From Catillopecten margaritatus gill symbiont (GTDB lineage: Bacteria; Pseudomonadota; Gammaproteobacteria; PS1; Pseudothioglobaceae), in contig CP138327.1 of the NCBI GenBank assembly GCA_037956075.1, positions 124,001-188,000 on the forward strand: 64,000 bases of DNA, read 5' to 3'. The translations under genes and the position numbers were made by a program. Below are positions 38,746 through 47,669 of the stretch, in pieces (position 1 is the stretch's first letter; every line of letters begins with the position of its first letter). Below the pieces are notes generated by a model that was not told where the DNA came from, made no database searches, and was given only the letters and a program-made list of their open reading frames with translations.

Positions 38746-38812
38746 GTTAGAGTGCCTGCTATTGTCTTGGTTACGCAGGACGTCGCGGGTTCGAATCCCG
38801 TCCGCTCCGCCA
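38746..38812 (+). pseudogene. Partial tRNA-Asp remnant with expanded anticodon loop
   Basis: GTTAGAGTGCCTGC (38746-38759) and the 39 bases 38774-38812 are identical to the matching parts of the intact tRNA-Asp, including the full T-arm, 3' acceptor strand and CCA. Between them the six bases CTGTCA are replaced by the 14 bases TATTGTCTTGGTTA. The 5' acceptor strand and most of the D-arm are missing, so it cannot fold as a tRNA. Confidence 0.85.
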
Positions 38813-38818
38813 TTTTTG

Positions 38819-38845
38819 AACCCACCTTTTTGGTGGGTTTTTTTT
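38819..38845 (+). terminator. Intrinsic terminator after the tRNA remnant
   Basis: CCCACC and GGTGGG arms around a T-loop, followed by eight T. Confidence 0.85.
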
Positions 38846-38877
38846 GCTCATGTAAAAGTGTTAGACATAATATCACC

Positions 38878-39146
38878 CAAGGTGCCCATTGTCATCCAAG
38901 GCACTCACTGTCATCTAAAGTACTTACTACCATCCAAAGTATTTACTATCATCTAAAGTACTCGCTACCACCCAAGGCATCCACTATCATCCTGCCACCT
39001 GAAGCGCCCACTGTCATTCCGAGCGTAGTCGAGGAATCTTATAGGAGAATGAGGCCCTTCGGCTACGCTCAGGGTGACATGGGATATTACACAAAGGCAG
39101 CATAGTGATATTACACACAGACAACATAGTAATATTACACATTAGG
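38878..39146. repeat. Dispersed palindromic repeat, copy 3, with tandem arrays on both sides
   Basis: This fills most of the gap between the tRNA cluster and ppiD. Six 19-bp units run from 38878 to 38991 (for example CAAGGCACTCACTGTCATC), with a seventh at 39000-39018 after an 8-bp break. The palindromic core is at 39010-39080, with TGTCATTCCGAGCGTAG on the left and CTACGCTCAGGGTGACA on the right. Right of it, two 24-bp units starting ATATTACACA begin at 39084 and 39108, with a partial third at 39132. No gene is seen; TATAAT at 39255-39260 may belong to the ppiD promoter. Confidence 0.85.
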
Positions 39147-39290
39147 CGGTGCCATATTTAGAATAGCAAAGCAACCAACACTCAAAGCAACCATTGTTCA
39201 TAAATGACAGACAATTGCTAGTCATTAACCACTAACCGTCCACCATTAATGAGGTATAATTTAGCACTTTAAATTTATTAAAATTAAACT

Positions 39291-41132
39291 ATGCTAAGTT
39301 CCATTAAAGACAAAATCAAAGGTTGGGTTGCTTATGTTATTATTGCTTTAATCATTGTCCCATTTGCTTTATTTGGTGTTAGTGAATATTTCACGGGCGC
39401 CTCAAATGTTGTAGTCGCATCAATTGATGGAGAGGAGGTCTCTAAAGAGGTGTTTTTATCAGAGTTTAATACTCAGAAAAGGCGTTTGCAGCAAGAGCTA
39501 GGTAAGGAATATACACCTGAAATTGATCGGGCAGTAAAAATGCAAGTTATTAATTCAATGATTAATAGGCGCTTGTTGGGGCAATTGGCAGACAAGTTAG
39601 GTCATACGACGACACAACGCGAATTACAAGTGTTTATTCAAGCGAGCAATGCGTTTAATGTTGAAGGTAAATTTTCTGTAGATAGATATAGGCAATTACT
39701 CAGATTAAATGGTTTTTCAGATGTGGAATATGAAGCTTTGCGAGCTAGAGAGTTGGCGCAGAATCAGATTAAGTACAATTTTTTAGATTCTGCTTTTATG
39801 GTGCCATCGGCTTTGAAGCGTGTGCAGTTATTAAACGATCAGGAGCGACAGTTTGATTACATTTCATTAAATGTTAAAGACCACTCTAAAGAGATAGAGG
39901 TGGATGCCAAAAATGTCAAAGAGTTTTATGAAATACAAAAACAAACATTTACCGAACCCCAAAAAGTAAAAGTTGACTTTGTTGAATTGTCATTTAAGCA
40001 AGTGGCTAAAAATATCAAGGTGACTGACGATGCATTGTTTAATTTTTATGAGGATGAGAAAATGCGTTTTACGGATGAAGAAGAACGCAGAGTTCAGCAT
40101 ATTTTGGTTGAGTCTGAGAAATTAGCAAACACCCTTGTTACAGATCTTAAAAAAGGAGGCGATTTTTCTAAGTTAGCCGTCAAATACTCAATGGACACAG
40201 GGTCAAAAGATAAGGGCGGTGATTTAGGATTTTTTACTTTAGGAGTAATGGTGCCTGAATTTGAAGCCAAAGCATTCAGTATGAAAGCAGGTGAAGTGAG
40301 TGCACCAGTTAAGACGGATTTTGGTTATCATGTTATTAAATTGATTGAAATTAAAGCGGGTGCTGTTAAATCATTTGAGAAGGCGCGTGCTGAGTTAACT
40401 GAACTTTATACTGAGCGTGAGGTGCAGAAGTCAATTTACAAGCTGACCGATGATCTTAGTGGTTTGGCATATGAAACAAGCTTGGAGGAAATCGCTTCAC
40501 AGATGAATTTGAAACTTAAAACTTCTGTATTCTTCCCACAAAACAGTAAAGATTACAATGCCAAGTTTGTGGCAGCAGCTTATAGTGATGCAGTCTTAAA
40601 TAAAAATGAGAATTCCACACCGATTGAGACAAGCAAAGACAAACTTGTCGTATTAAGAATTAACAGTAAAATTGCACAAAGGCAAAAATCTTTTGAAGAG
40701 GTAAAGGCTGGAATTGTTAAGCATTTAACAGGTTTATGGGCAAAAGTTTTTATTGACTATATTGCTAATAAAATTGCAGTTGCTTTAAATAAGGGAGACT
40801 TAAAAACTGCGAAAAAATTAATTAAAGATAATAAGCTTGAGTGGAAAAAAATTGGTTGGGTTTCAAGAGACTCAAAACGGGCGGATATTGGCATTATTAA
40901 CAGTGTATTTTCCTTGTCAAAACCAAGTAAAAATGCAATCTATGCAGCAAAAAAAATGAGCTCAGAGCAGTCCATTGTATTAAAATTATCAGCAGTTAAA
41001 TCGCCTGAGAATGCAATAAATACTGCATTGGCAAATGCATTGCTTAATTCAGAAGTTGATGAAGTGTTTAAGAGTATTTTGACAACATTGCGTAAAGATA
41101 CAGATATAGAAATCTTTGCAGATAATTTATAA
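39291..41132 (+). CDS. ppiD: Periplasmic folding chaperone PpiD
   Basis: 613 residues (E. coli 623). One N-terminal membrane anchor (YVIIALIIVPFALFGV), then a SurA-like N-terminal chaperone region. A parvulin domain lies at about residues 262-355 (EERRVQHILVESEKLANTL through FGYHVIKLIEI), followed by a long C-terminal helical region. PpiD is a SecYEG-associated chaperone and partner of YfgM, whose gene is also in this window. A terminator follows. Confidence 0.92.
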   Translation: MLSSIKDKIKGWVAYVIIALIIVPFALFGVSEYFTGASNVVVASIDGEEVSKEVFLSEFNTQKRRLQQELGKEYTPEIDRAVKMQVINSMINRRLLGQLADKLGHTTTQRELQVFIQASNAFNVEGKFSVDRYRQLLRLNGFSDVEYEALRARELAQNQIKYNFLDSAFMVPSALKRVQLLNDQERQFDYISLNVKDHSKEIEVDAKNVKEFYEIQKQTFTEPQKVKVDFVELSFKQVAKNIKVTDDALFNFYEDEKMRFTDEEERRVQHILVESEKLANTLVTDLKKGGDFSKLAVKYSMDTGSKDKGGDLGFFTLGVMVPEFEAKAFSMKAGEVSAPVKTDFGYHVIKLIEIKAGAVKSFEKARAELTELYTEREVQKSIYKLTDDLSGLAYETSLEEIASQMNLKLKTSVFFPQNSKDYNAKFVAAAYSDAVLNKNENSTPIETSKDKLVVLRINSKIAQRQKSFEEVKAGIVKHLTGLWAKVFIDYIANKIAVALNKGDLKTAKKLIKDNKLEWKKIGWVSRDSKRADIGIINSVFSLSKPSKNAIYAAKKMSSEQSIVLKLSAVKSPENAINTALANALLNSEVDEVFKSILTTLRKDTDIEIFADNL

Positions 41133-41148
41133 AGGGTATGACAGACAA

Positions 41149-41179
41149 TAAAAAACCCTGTTTTTACAGGGTTTTTTTT
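41149..41179. terminator. Bidirectional terminator between ppiD and fabI
   Basis: AAAAAACCCTG and CAGGGTTTTTT arms around a six-base loop. A-runs and T-runs on either side allow use by both convergent genes. Confidence 0.9.
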
Positions 41180-41197
41180 GGTTTATTGTTCTTTGTC

Positions 41198-41980
41198 TTA
41201 TTCAGGACCTTTGTCGTAAAAATTGTAACCTGAGTCGATATAAGTAATTTCACCTGTAATACCCGATGCCAAATCAGAACATAAGAATGCAGCAGCATTA
41301 CCAACTTCCTCGGTAGTCACATTGCGTTTTAGGGCGGATGAATCGGCGGCGTAGTCTAATAATTTACCAAAATCTTTAATACCTGAGGCTGCCAAAGTTT
41401 TGATTGGACCTGCGGATACGGCGTTGACACGAATGCCTTTTTCGGGCCCCATTGCTGCTGCCATATAGCGCACATTGGCTTCAAGTGAGGCTTTGGCAAC
41501 GCCCATCACATTGTAGTTAGGAATGGCACGAATTGCACCCAAATAACTCACGGTTAATAAGGCACCATTTTCATTTAACATTGGGTTGGCAGCCTTGGCT
41601 AAGGCGGTGAAACTGTAAGAGCTGATGTCGTGGGCGGTGGCAAAATTTTCACGGGTAGTGGCTTCAACATAGTTGCCATCCAGTGCTTCACGAGGGGCAA
41701 AGGCAACAGAATGAACCAAAATATCAAAATTGTCCCAATGTTTTTTAAGTTCGCTGAAAGTTTCCTCAATACCTGCATCAGTGCCGACATCACAAGGGAT
41801 GACGATATTAGAGTTGCAAACAACGGCACATTTATCCACGCGTTTTTGTAGTTTTTCATTCTGATAAGTCAGTGCAATTTCACACCCCTGTTTTGCCATT
41901 GCTTCGGCAATGCCCCATGCAATTGAACGGTTAGAGGCAACGCCTACAATTAATGCTTTTTTTCCTGTTAAAAATCCCAT
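41198..41980 (-). CDS. fabI: Enoyl-ACP reductase FabI
   Basis: NADH-dependent last step of the fatty-acid elongation cycle. I start it at 41980 ([20 protein letters not shown]), giving 260 residues (E. coli 262); an AGGGATT ribosome site precedes it, and nine further upstream codons lack similarity. Short-chain dehydrogenase fold with the FabI-type cofactor motif [13 protein letters not shown], and the Tyr-x6-Lys pair in [10 protein letters not shown]. The target residues of triclosan-like inhibitors appear normal. Divergent from the BT1 transporter gene. Confidence 0.95.
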   Translation of the reverse strand: MGFLTGKKALIVGVASNRSIAWGIAEAMAKQGCEIALTYQNEKLQKRVDKCAVVCNSNIVIPCDVGTDAGIEETFSELKKHWDNFDILVHSVAFAPREALDGNYVEATTRENFATAHDISSYSFTALAKAANPMLNENGALLTVSYLGAIRAIPNYNVMGVAKASLEANVRYMAAAMGPEKGIRVNAVSAGPIKTLAASGIKDFGKLLDYAADSSALKRNVTTEEVGNAAAFLCSDLASGITGEITYIDSGYNFYDKGPE

Positions 41981-42013
41981 AATAATCCCTGTTTGATAAA
42001 GTAACAAATTATA

Positions 42014-43501
42014 ATGGATAATTTTTTACCGAATAACCTTATGTTAGATATTTTACTAACCCCGATTAAGGCAATGCGTTTGCGCTATGTCCCCCTGCTT
42101 TTAATTTATTTTGCCTATGGTAGTAGCGTTTTTACGGCAATTGCTGAGAATTTTTGGGTAAAAGATACCTTGGATATGAGTGCGGCAGACTTAGCAGAGT
42201 TAGGAATTTGGATAATGGTGCCGTGGACAATTAAGATGATTTTTGGCTCGCTGGTGGACAGTGTGTTGATTTTTGGCTCTAATCGAAAATCTTATGTTTA
42301 CATTGGTGCTTTACTGATTACCATTAGTTCTTTGCTAATGATTGCGGTGGTGGGCGATTATCCGATTGTGGCAGAATTTTCTAAAAAAAGCGTGTATATT
42401 CTTGCCAGTGTGATTGCCGTTTTTGGCTTTGTGATACAAGATGTGGTGGCAGATACGATGAGTACCGAGGTGGTGGATAAAAATCAAACCGAGGAAGAAA
42501 TTAATCAAGAATTAGCCACCATCCAAGTATTGGCACGCTTATCACTAGGCTTTGCGATTTTTATCACTGGTTGGATTGGCGGTGAATTAGCAGCCGTCTT
42601 TAAAGATAATCGGGAAATGGTATTCATCATCGCTTTATTTACGCCGATATTATCCATCATCGGCGTAACCTTGGTGAAATTGAATGCTGTGCCCGTTTCC
42701 CCGATTAACAAACAGGTGCTATTTGGTGGCTTGATTTTTGCATTATTTGTGGTAGCAATGGGCTACTCTGAGGTGCCGTATTCACAAGAAATTGTATTTG
42801 TGATTTCCATCAGCATCGTTTTGTATTTACTCAATGATTTGATTGGTGATTTGAGCGAAGATGCCATTCGCCATATTAAAATGGCAATGATTATTATTTT
42901 TGTCTATCGAGCAATGCCATCGGTGGGTGCGTCTTTGCAATGGTGGCAGATTGATGTATTGGGTTTTGATGAGTCATTTTTTGCCAAATTATCAGCCATT
43001 GGTGGCGGTATCGCCTTGGCAGGGATGTGGTTCAGTGCCAAATTCATTGTTAAACGCGACATTGCCGAAGTGCTGATTTTCTTAACCATTATCGGCACGC
43101 TTTTGTCATTACCAATTGTAGCAATGTATTACGACATACACACAATGCTTGGAATTGATGCCCGCACAGTAGCATTGGTGGATACCGCACTGGCATCGCC
43201 TTTTGATTATATTGCACAAGTATTAATGCTGACTTTAGTCGCCATTTACGCACCCGAAGGCAAAAAAGGCACCTGGTTTGCCTTAATGGCATCACTGATG
43301 AACATTGCACTCTCAGCAGGCGGTTTGCTCACCAAATACTTAAATAAAATCTTTATTGTCAGCCGTGAAGTAACCACCGATGGCGTCATAACCACCGCAC
43401 AAGATTATTCCCAACTCGGCGATTTATTGTGGGTTGTAGTTTTGGCAAGTTTCATCATTCCAATCGTCGTTATTATCAAATACAACCCGAGCAAAGCATG
43501 A
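42014..43501 (+). CDS. Membrane transporter of the folate-biopterin (BT1) / MFS type
   Basis: 495 residues with about 12 hydrophobic segments. The segment [20 protein letters not shown] and the motif [14 protein letters not shown] resemble the BT1 family of folate/biopterin transporters, in which VADAL follows an aspartate; AmpG-like members of the major facilitator superfamily are the alternative. The start is uncertain: 42014 has no clear ribosome site, and an in-frame ATG at 42041 opens directly into [15 protein letters not shown]. The stop overlaps the lspA start (ATGA). Substrate unknown. Confidence 0.7.
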   Translation: MDNFLPNNLMLDILLTPIKAMRLRYVPLLLIYFAYGSSVFTAIAENFWVKDTLDMSAADLAELGIWIMVPWTIKMIFGSLVDSVLIFGSNRKSYVYIGALLITISSLLMIAVVGDYPIVAEFSKKSVYILASVIAVFGFVIQDVVADTMSTEVVDKNQTEEEINQELATIQVLARLSLGFAIFITGWIGGELAAVFKDNREMVFIIALFTPILSIIGVTLVKLNAVPVSPINKQVLFGGLIFALFVVAMGYSEVPYSQEIVFVISISIVLYLLNDLIGDLSEDAIRHIKMAMIIIFVYRAMPSVGASLQWWQIDVLGFDESFFAKLSAIGGGIALAGMWFSAKFIVKRDIAEVLIFLTIIGTLLSLPIVAMYYDIHTMLGIDARTVALVDTALASPFDYIAQVLMLTLVAIYAPEGKKGTWFALMASLMNIALSAGGLLTKYLNKIFIVSREVTTDGVITTAQDYSQLGDLLWVVVLASFIIPIVVIIKYNPSKA

Positions 43502-43956
43502 CACTCAGTAAATATTACAGCATCGCCATCATCTTAATTGCACTTGACCAATTGAGCAAAATTTTCGTCGCAAACACAATGGAATACCAAAGCATCATTG
43601 TCGTGACCGAATTTCTCAGTTGGCATCATGTGCGTAATTACGGCGCCGCTTTTAGTTTCTTAGCCAACCAAGACGGCTGGCAAACCTATTTTTTCTCCAC
43701 CCTGTCTTTTGTCGTTAGCATCGTGTTGATTATTTGGATAAAAAGAACCCCCCTCACCGAAAAATACGAACTGTTCGCATTAAGTTTCATCTTGTCAGGT
43801 GCCGTCGGTAATCTGATTGACAGAGTCGCTTACGGCTTCGTCATTGATTTTATCGATGTCCATTATCAAGATTTTTATTGGCCGGTGTTTAATGTGGCGG
43901 ATATTGCCATTAGTATCGGCGTGGCATTATTGTTATTATCGGGATTTAAAAAATAA
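43498..43956 (+). CDS. lspA: Lipoprotein signal peptidase
   Basis: 152 residues from the ATG at 43498, which overlaps the previous stop; the frame reads 23 codons further upstream inside the transporter gene and is not used. Four membrane helices. Conserved motifs: LDQLSKIFV, VRNYGAAFSFL, and the catalytic aspartates in GNLIDRVAYGFVIDFIDVH and FNVADIAI near residue 134. It cleaves prolipoprotein signal peptides in the inner membrane. Confidence 0.95.
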   Translation: MTLSKYYSIAIILIALDQLSKIFVANTMEYQSIIVVTEFLSWHHVRNYGAAFSFLANQDGWQTYFFSTLSFVVSIVLIIWIKRTPLTEKYELFALSFILSGAVGNLIDRVAYGFVIDFIDVHYQDFYWPVFNVADIAISIGVALLLLSGFKK

Positions 43957-43986
43957 ATATGAATACACAAGTAGATATAGTGATTA

Positions 43987-46680
43987 ATGAAGTTGTTGAT
44001 GAACTTATCAGACTTTGGCAAACACAGCGTCAAAGACATTAAAAAAAGTCTAATCACAGAAGCCTACAAAGAGTTCGGAGTGCCAAAAGTTATTACTCGT
44101 ATTAGTATAAATTTATTAGATGCCACTCTCAAATCTAATTTAGAAAACAACAAGCAAAAACTCATTCAAAAGGCGAAAAAATATAAATCTATTGAGCGTT
44201 TATTGCGTTGGCTTTTAGAAAAGATACAAGGAAAAAAACCCAAAGACACATTAAAAGATTTAAACACCGAAACACTTTTTGAGGGGTTAAAAGTGTTAGA
44301 AGAAAGTATTATTCAAGGGGTTTCTTGGAATCCAACCTTAACACTCGGCGAATCATCCGGAGATATTGAAGGTGATGTCATTCGGCAATTAAATGCCCAC
44401 AACCGATATCATACTTATATTGGCAGAGAGAAAGACAAACAAATATTACAAACATTTTTAGAACAAGACAGTGCATTTTCGTGGATGGGTATTACTGGTG
44501 GTGCGGGAAGTGGCAAGACCCGCTTTGCCTACGAAGTGGGTCATATTGCCCAGAAAAACTGTTGGCGTGTTGGATTTTTGGAAAAAAAGAGTCTAAAAAA
44601 CTTGGAGCAGTTGCAAAATTGGCAACCCATTGTCCCAACCTTAATTTTTATTGATTACGCCAAAGACCATGCAGATGAAGTGCAGGAATTATTGAGTGCT
44701 TTATCTGCTCAACAGTGGAATGATGGCGTGTTAGTGCGTTTGGTGTTGATTGATAGATATGGTTTTGAGATAACTGCGGGTGTGCAAAAGAAAGAGGAAA
44801 TAGGGGGGAAGCGTTTTACTCAGTTTGAGAATGAAATACAATCGGATAATTTAATATTATCACCTTTATCAGATTCAGAGATTAAGGCATTAATTAGGGT
44901 ATTTCCAAATATTGATGTTGAGCAAATTGTTACTTATATTAAGGAAAAGAACTATCACATACGCCCATTATATATTTTGTTGTCCTGTTTACAGTTGGAT
45001 GGAAATAAACAGAAAAGCATAGAGGATATTTTAGGGCGTTTGATTGAACGACAAGGGAAAAAGCCTTGGGATACGCATAACGATGAAAATGCGGTTGAGA
45101 CTGCACAAGCCATTCAAATTGCTACTTTATTTGGTGAATTCACATTCCAAGATTTTACAGCCATCAGTGTTAAGATTAATAATCATAGCAAGAAGCAAAA
45201 AATTACAACAGCTGCCGCTAAAATTACGAGGTATGAAGATGATATATTAAGACCTTTGGAGCCTGATTTACTGGGTGAGTATTTTGTGCTGGCATTGATG
45301 GGTTTTTTAAACAAGCGAGAGTTACCACTTCATTCAACTTTATTCGAAAAAGATTTAATTTATTATGTGGCGTGCATTAAGCGTTGCTATGATGATTTTC
45401 CAGAAAAATTAGAAGAACTATCTAAGTCTTTAATTGACCCATTGCCCAATGATTTAAAACAAAACATTAGCGAATATATAAAACCCAATGCTCAAAAATT
45501 ATTTGAAGACCATTTATCTGCCATATTAACAAATGACATCAAAACAGCGAGAGAATTTTTTAATAAACTAACAGCCTTAGCCAAAACTAACCCTAACAAT
45601 AGCGAAATTCAATTAACACTTGCCAAGGGTACAGTTAATTGGCTCAATGGCTTGAATAAAAACCCAGCCAACTTTGAAGAGGCACGCACCGTGTTCACAC
45701 AATTACAAACTTTAGCCGAAACCAACCCTAACAATAGCGAAATTCAATTAAGACTTACCAAGGGTGCAGTTAATTGGCTCAGTGGCTTGAATAAAAACCC
45801 AGCCAACTTTGAAGAGGCGCGCACCGTGTTCACACAATTACAAACCTTAGCCAAAGCTAATCCTAACAATAGCGAAATTCAATTAGAACTTGCCAAGGGT
45901 GCATTTAATTGGCTCAATGGCTTGAATAAAAACCCAGCCGACTTTGAAGAGGCACGCACTGTGTTCACACAATTACAAACCTTAGCCGAAACTAACACTA
46001 ACAATAGCGAAATTCAATTAACACTTGCCAAGGCTACAGTTAATTGGCTCAATGGCTTGAATAAAAACCCAGCCAACTTTGAAGAGGCACGCACCGTGTT
46101 CACACAATTACAAACCTTAGCCAAAACTAACCCTAACAATAGCGAAATTCAATTAGAACTTGCCAAGGGTGCATTTAATTGGCTCAGTGGCTTGAATAAA
46201 AACCCAGCCGACTTTGAAGAGGCACGCACCGTGTTCACACAATTACAAACCTTAGCCGAAACTAACACTAACAATAGCGAAATTCAATTAGAACTTGCCA
46301 AGGGTGCATTTAATTGGCTCAATGGCTTGAATAAAAACCCAGCCGACTTTGAAGAGGCACGCACTGTGTTCACACAATTACAAACCTTAGCCAAAACTAA
46401 CCCTAACAATAGCGAAATTCAATTAGAACTTGCCAAGGGTGCAGTTAATTGGCTCAGTGGCTTGAATAAAAACTCAAATACAATACCTAACAATGAAATT
46501 AAACAAGTAGAAAAGGTTTTATTGGGTGCTCTATCGGACTTAGTGCAACAAGTTGAATCTTTTAAACCTGAGTTTGCACAAGAGTTGTGGCAGGTGCTTA
46601 CAGCTTTTAAACAAATACAAGCATTAAAAGAAGTTGCACAAGATTTACAACAAGCCATCCAAACACATTTTTCATCATGA
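43987..46680 (+). CDS. Predicted STAND-type NTPase with C-terminal 45-residue tandem repeats
   Basis: Up to 897 residues. Residues 1 to about 125 are a charged helical region without a family I recognise. A P-loop NTPase follows: Walker A GITGGAGSGKT near 171-178, Walker B-like PTLIFIDYAKD near 220, and LRPLEPDLLGEYFVLAL near 425, typical of NACHT/NB-ARC-like signalling ATPases. From about residue 528 come six full and one partial 45-residue repeats, TPR-like in pattern. This three-part design (effector, switch ATPase, repeat sensor) is that of STAND proteins, some of which are phage-defence sensors. The start is uncertain: an ATG at 43959 gives MNTQVDIVINEVVDELIR in another frame that would join at FGKHSVKDIKK if a base were removed. 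Coupled to thiO by ATGA. Confidence 0.7.
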   Translation: MKLLMNLSDFGKHSVKDIKKSLITEAYKEFGVPKVITRISINLLDATLKSNLENNKQKLIQKAKKYKSIERLLRWLLEKIQGKKPKDTLKDLNTETLFEGLKVLEESIIQGVSWNPTLTLGESSGDIEGDVIRQLNAHNRYHTYIGREKDKQILQTFLEQDSAFSWMGITGGAGSGKTRFAYEVGHIAQKNCWRVGFLEKKSLKNLEQLQNWQPIVPTLIFIDYAKDHADEVQELLSALSAQQWNDGVLVRLVLIDRYGFEITAGVQKKEEIGGKRFTQFENEIQSDNLILSPLSDSEIKALIRVFPNIDVEQIVTYIKEKNYHIRPLYILLSCLQLDGNKQKSIEDILGRLIERQGKKPWDTHNDENAVETAQAIQIATLFGEFTFQDFTAISVKINNHSKKQKITTAAAKITRYEDDILRPLEPDLLGEYFVLALMGFLNKRELPLHSTLFEKDLIYYVACIKRCYDDFPEKLEELSKSLIDPLPNDLKQNISEYIKPNAQKLFEDHLSAILTNDIKTAREFFNKLTALAKTNPNNSEIQLTLAKGTVNWLNGLNKNPANFEEARTVFTQLQTLAETNPNNSEIQLRLTKGAVNWLSGLNKNPANFEEARTVFTQLQTLAKANPNNSEIQLELAKGAFNWLNGLNKNPADFEEARTVFTQLQTLAETNTNNSEIQLTLAKATVNWLNGLNKNPANFEEARTVFTQLQTLAKTNPNNSEIQLELAKGAFNWLSGLNKNPADFEEARTVFTQLQTLAETNTNNSEIQLELAKGAFNWLNGLNKNPADFEEARTVFTQLQTLAKTNPNNSEIQLELAKGAVNWLSGLNKNSNTIPNNEIKQVEKVLLGALSDLVQQVESFKPEFAQELWQVLTAFKQIQALKEVAQDLQQAIQTHFSS
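45568..46474 (+). repeat. 135-bp tandem coding repeat, six full units and one partial
   Basis: Units start at 45568, 45703, 45838, 45973, 46108 and 46243, with a partial unit from 46378. Each encodes about LQTLAETNPNNSEIQL, then GAVNWLSGLNKNP and FEEARTVFTQ. Units 3-4 and 5-6 are more alike as pairs (AK.NPNN then AETNTNN), pointing to a 270-bp duplication step. Differences are few, so expansion is recent. Confidence 0.95.
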
Positions 46681-47669
46681 GTGATTGCATTATCATCGGC
46701 GGTGGTGTGATTGGGATGATGAGTGCCCGCACTTTGGCAATGTCAGGGGCGAGTGTCACTTTGATTGACCAACGAGCCTGTGGCAAAGAGTCTTCGTGGG
46801 CGGGTGGGGGTATTATCAGCCCGCTGTATCCGTGGATGTATAGCGATGTGGTGAATGAGTTGAGTAGGGCGTCTCAGGGGGTTTATGAGGAACTTTGTGC
46901 GACTTTGTTTGCAGATACGGGGATTGATACTGAATATGTGCGCTCTGGGTTGTTGATGATGGATGAATATGACAGGTATGAGGCGATTGATTGGATGGAT
47001 GTGCATCAAGTCAGTGCGGAAAAACACCCTAAAGGGGCGTTGTTTTCAAGGGTTGCGCAAGTGCGTAATCCTCGGTTGTTGAAAGCGCTTAAGGCTGATA
47101 TTTTAAGGCGGGGTGTGGAGATTGTTGAATGGACCAAAGTGGACGAATTAATGATTGAAAATGACAAAGTGCTTGGGGTTCAAACTGAAAACAAAAAATA
47201 TTATGGCGACAATACCCTTATCTGTGGCGGCGCGTGGAGTTCTGCTTTGTTGGATGAACAAAACGAGGTTTATCCCGTTAAAGGGCAGATGATTGTGGTT
47301 CAATCCAAGCCCGATACGCTGAAACATATTGTGCTTGATAAGGGCAGGTATTTGATTCCTAGAAAAGACGGACGCATTTTGATTGGGTCCACCACTGAAA
47401 ATGTCGGCTTTGATAGGAGTTTGAGCGAGCAGGTGGGTGCTGAATTGCTTAAATTTGCTACCGATAGGTTTCCAGCGTTGCAAGGGGCGAGTATTGAGCA
47501 TCATTGGTCGGGTTTTAGGCCAGCGAGTAAATCGGGGGTGGTGATTAAAAAATATGAGAAATTAGATAGCCTATATATTAATACGGGGCATCTGCGTAAT
47601 GGGCTGAATATGGCGCCTGAAAGTGCGAATAGAATTACGGCGTTGATTAAAGGGTGCCCTAAATGCTAA
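46677..47669 (+). CDS. thiO: FAD-dependent glycine oxidase ThiO
   Basis: 330-residue DAO-family flavoenzyme. It starts with the FAD-binding motif CIIIGGGVIGMMSARTLA and continues with ESSWAGGGIISPLYPW. Later motifs include GAWSSALL, YLIPRKDGRILIGSTTE and, near the end, HWSGFRPASKSG and NTGHLRNGLNMAP. ThiO oxidises glycine to iminoacetate for thiazole synthesis in thiamine biosynthesis. Other DAO-type amino-acid oxidases are possible, since no thiG or thiS lies nearby. Confidence 0.87.
   Translation: MSDCIIIGGGVIGMMSARTLAMSGASVTLIDQRACGKESSWAGGGIISPLYPWMYSDVVNELSRASQGVYEELCATLFADTGIDTEYVRSGLLMMDEYDRYEAIDWMDVHQVSAEKHPKGALFSRVAQVRNPRLLKALKADILRRGVEIVEWTKVDELMIENDKVLGVQTENKKYYGDNTLICGGAWSSALLDEQNEVYPVKGQMIVVQSKPDTLKHIVLDKGRYLIPRKDGRILIGSTTENVGFDRSLSEQVGAELLKFATDRFPALQGASIEHHWSGFRPASKSGVVIKKYEKLDSLYINTGHLRNGLNMAPESANRITALIKGCPKC

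Noticed and set aside
38878-38991. Possible CRISPR array
   Set aside because: The 19-bp units are directly adjacent and degenerate, with no unique spacers and no cas genes; it is a plain tandem repeat.
38710-39105. Forward 131-codon reading frame after the tRNAs
   Set aside because: It crosses the tRNA remnant, a terminator and the tandem repeats, so it is not a gene.
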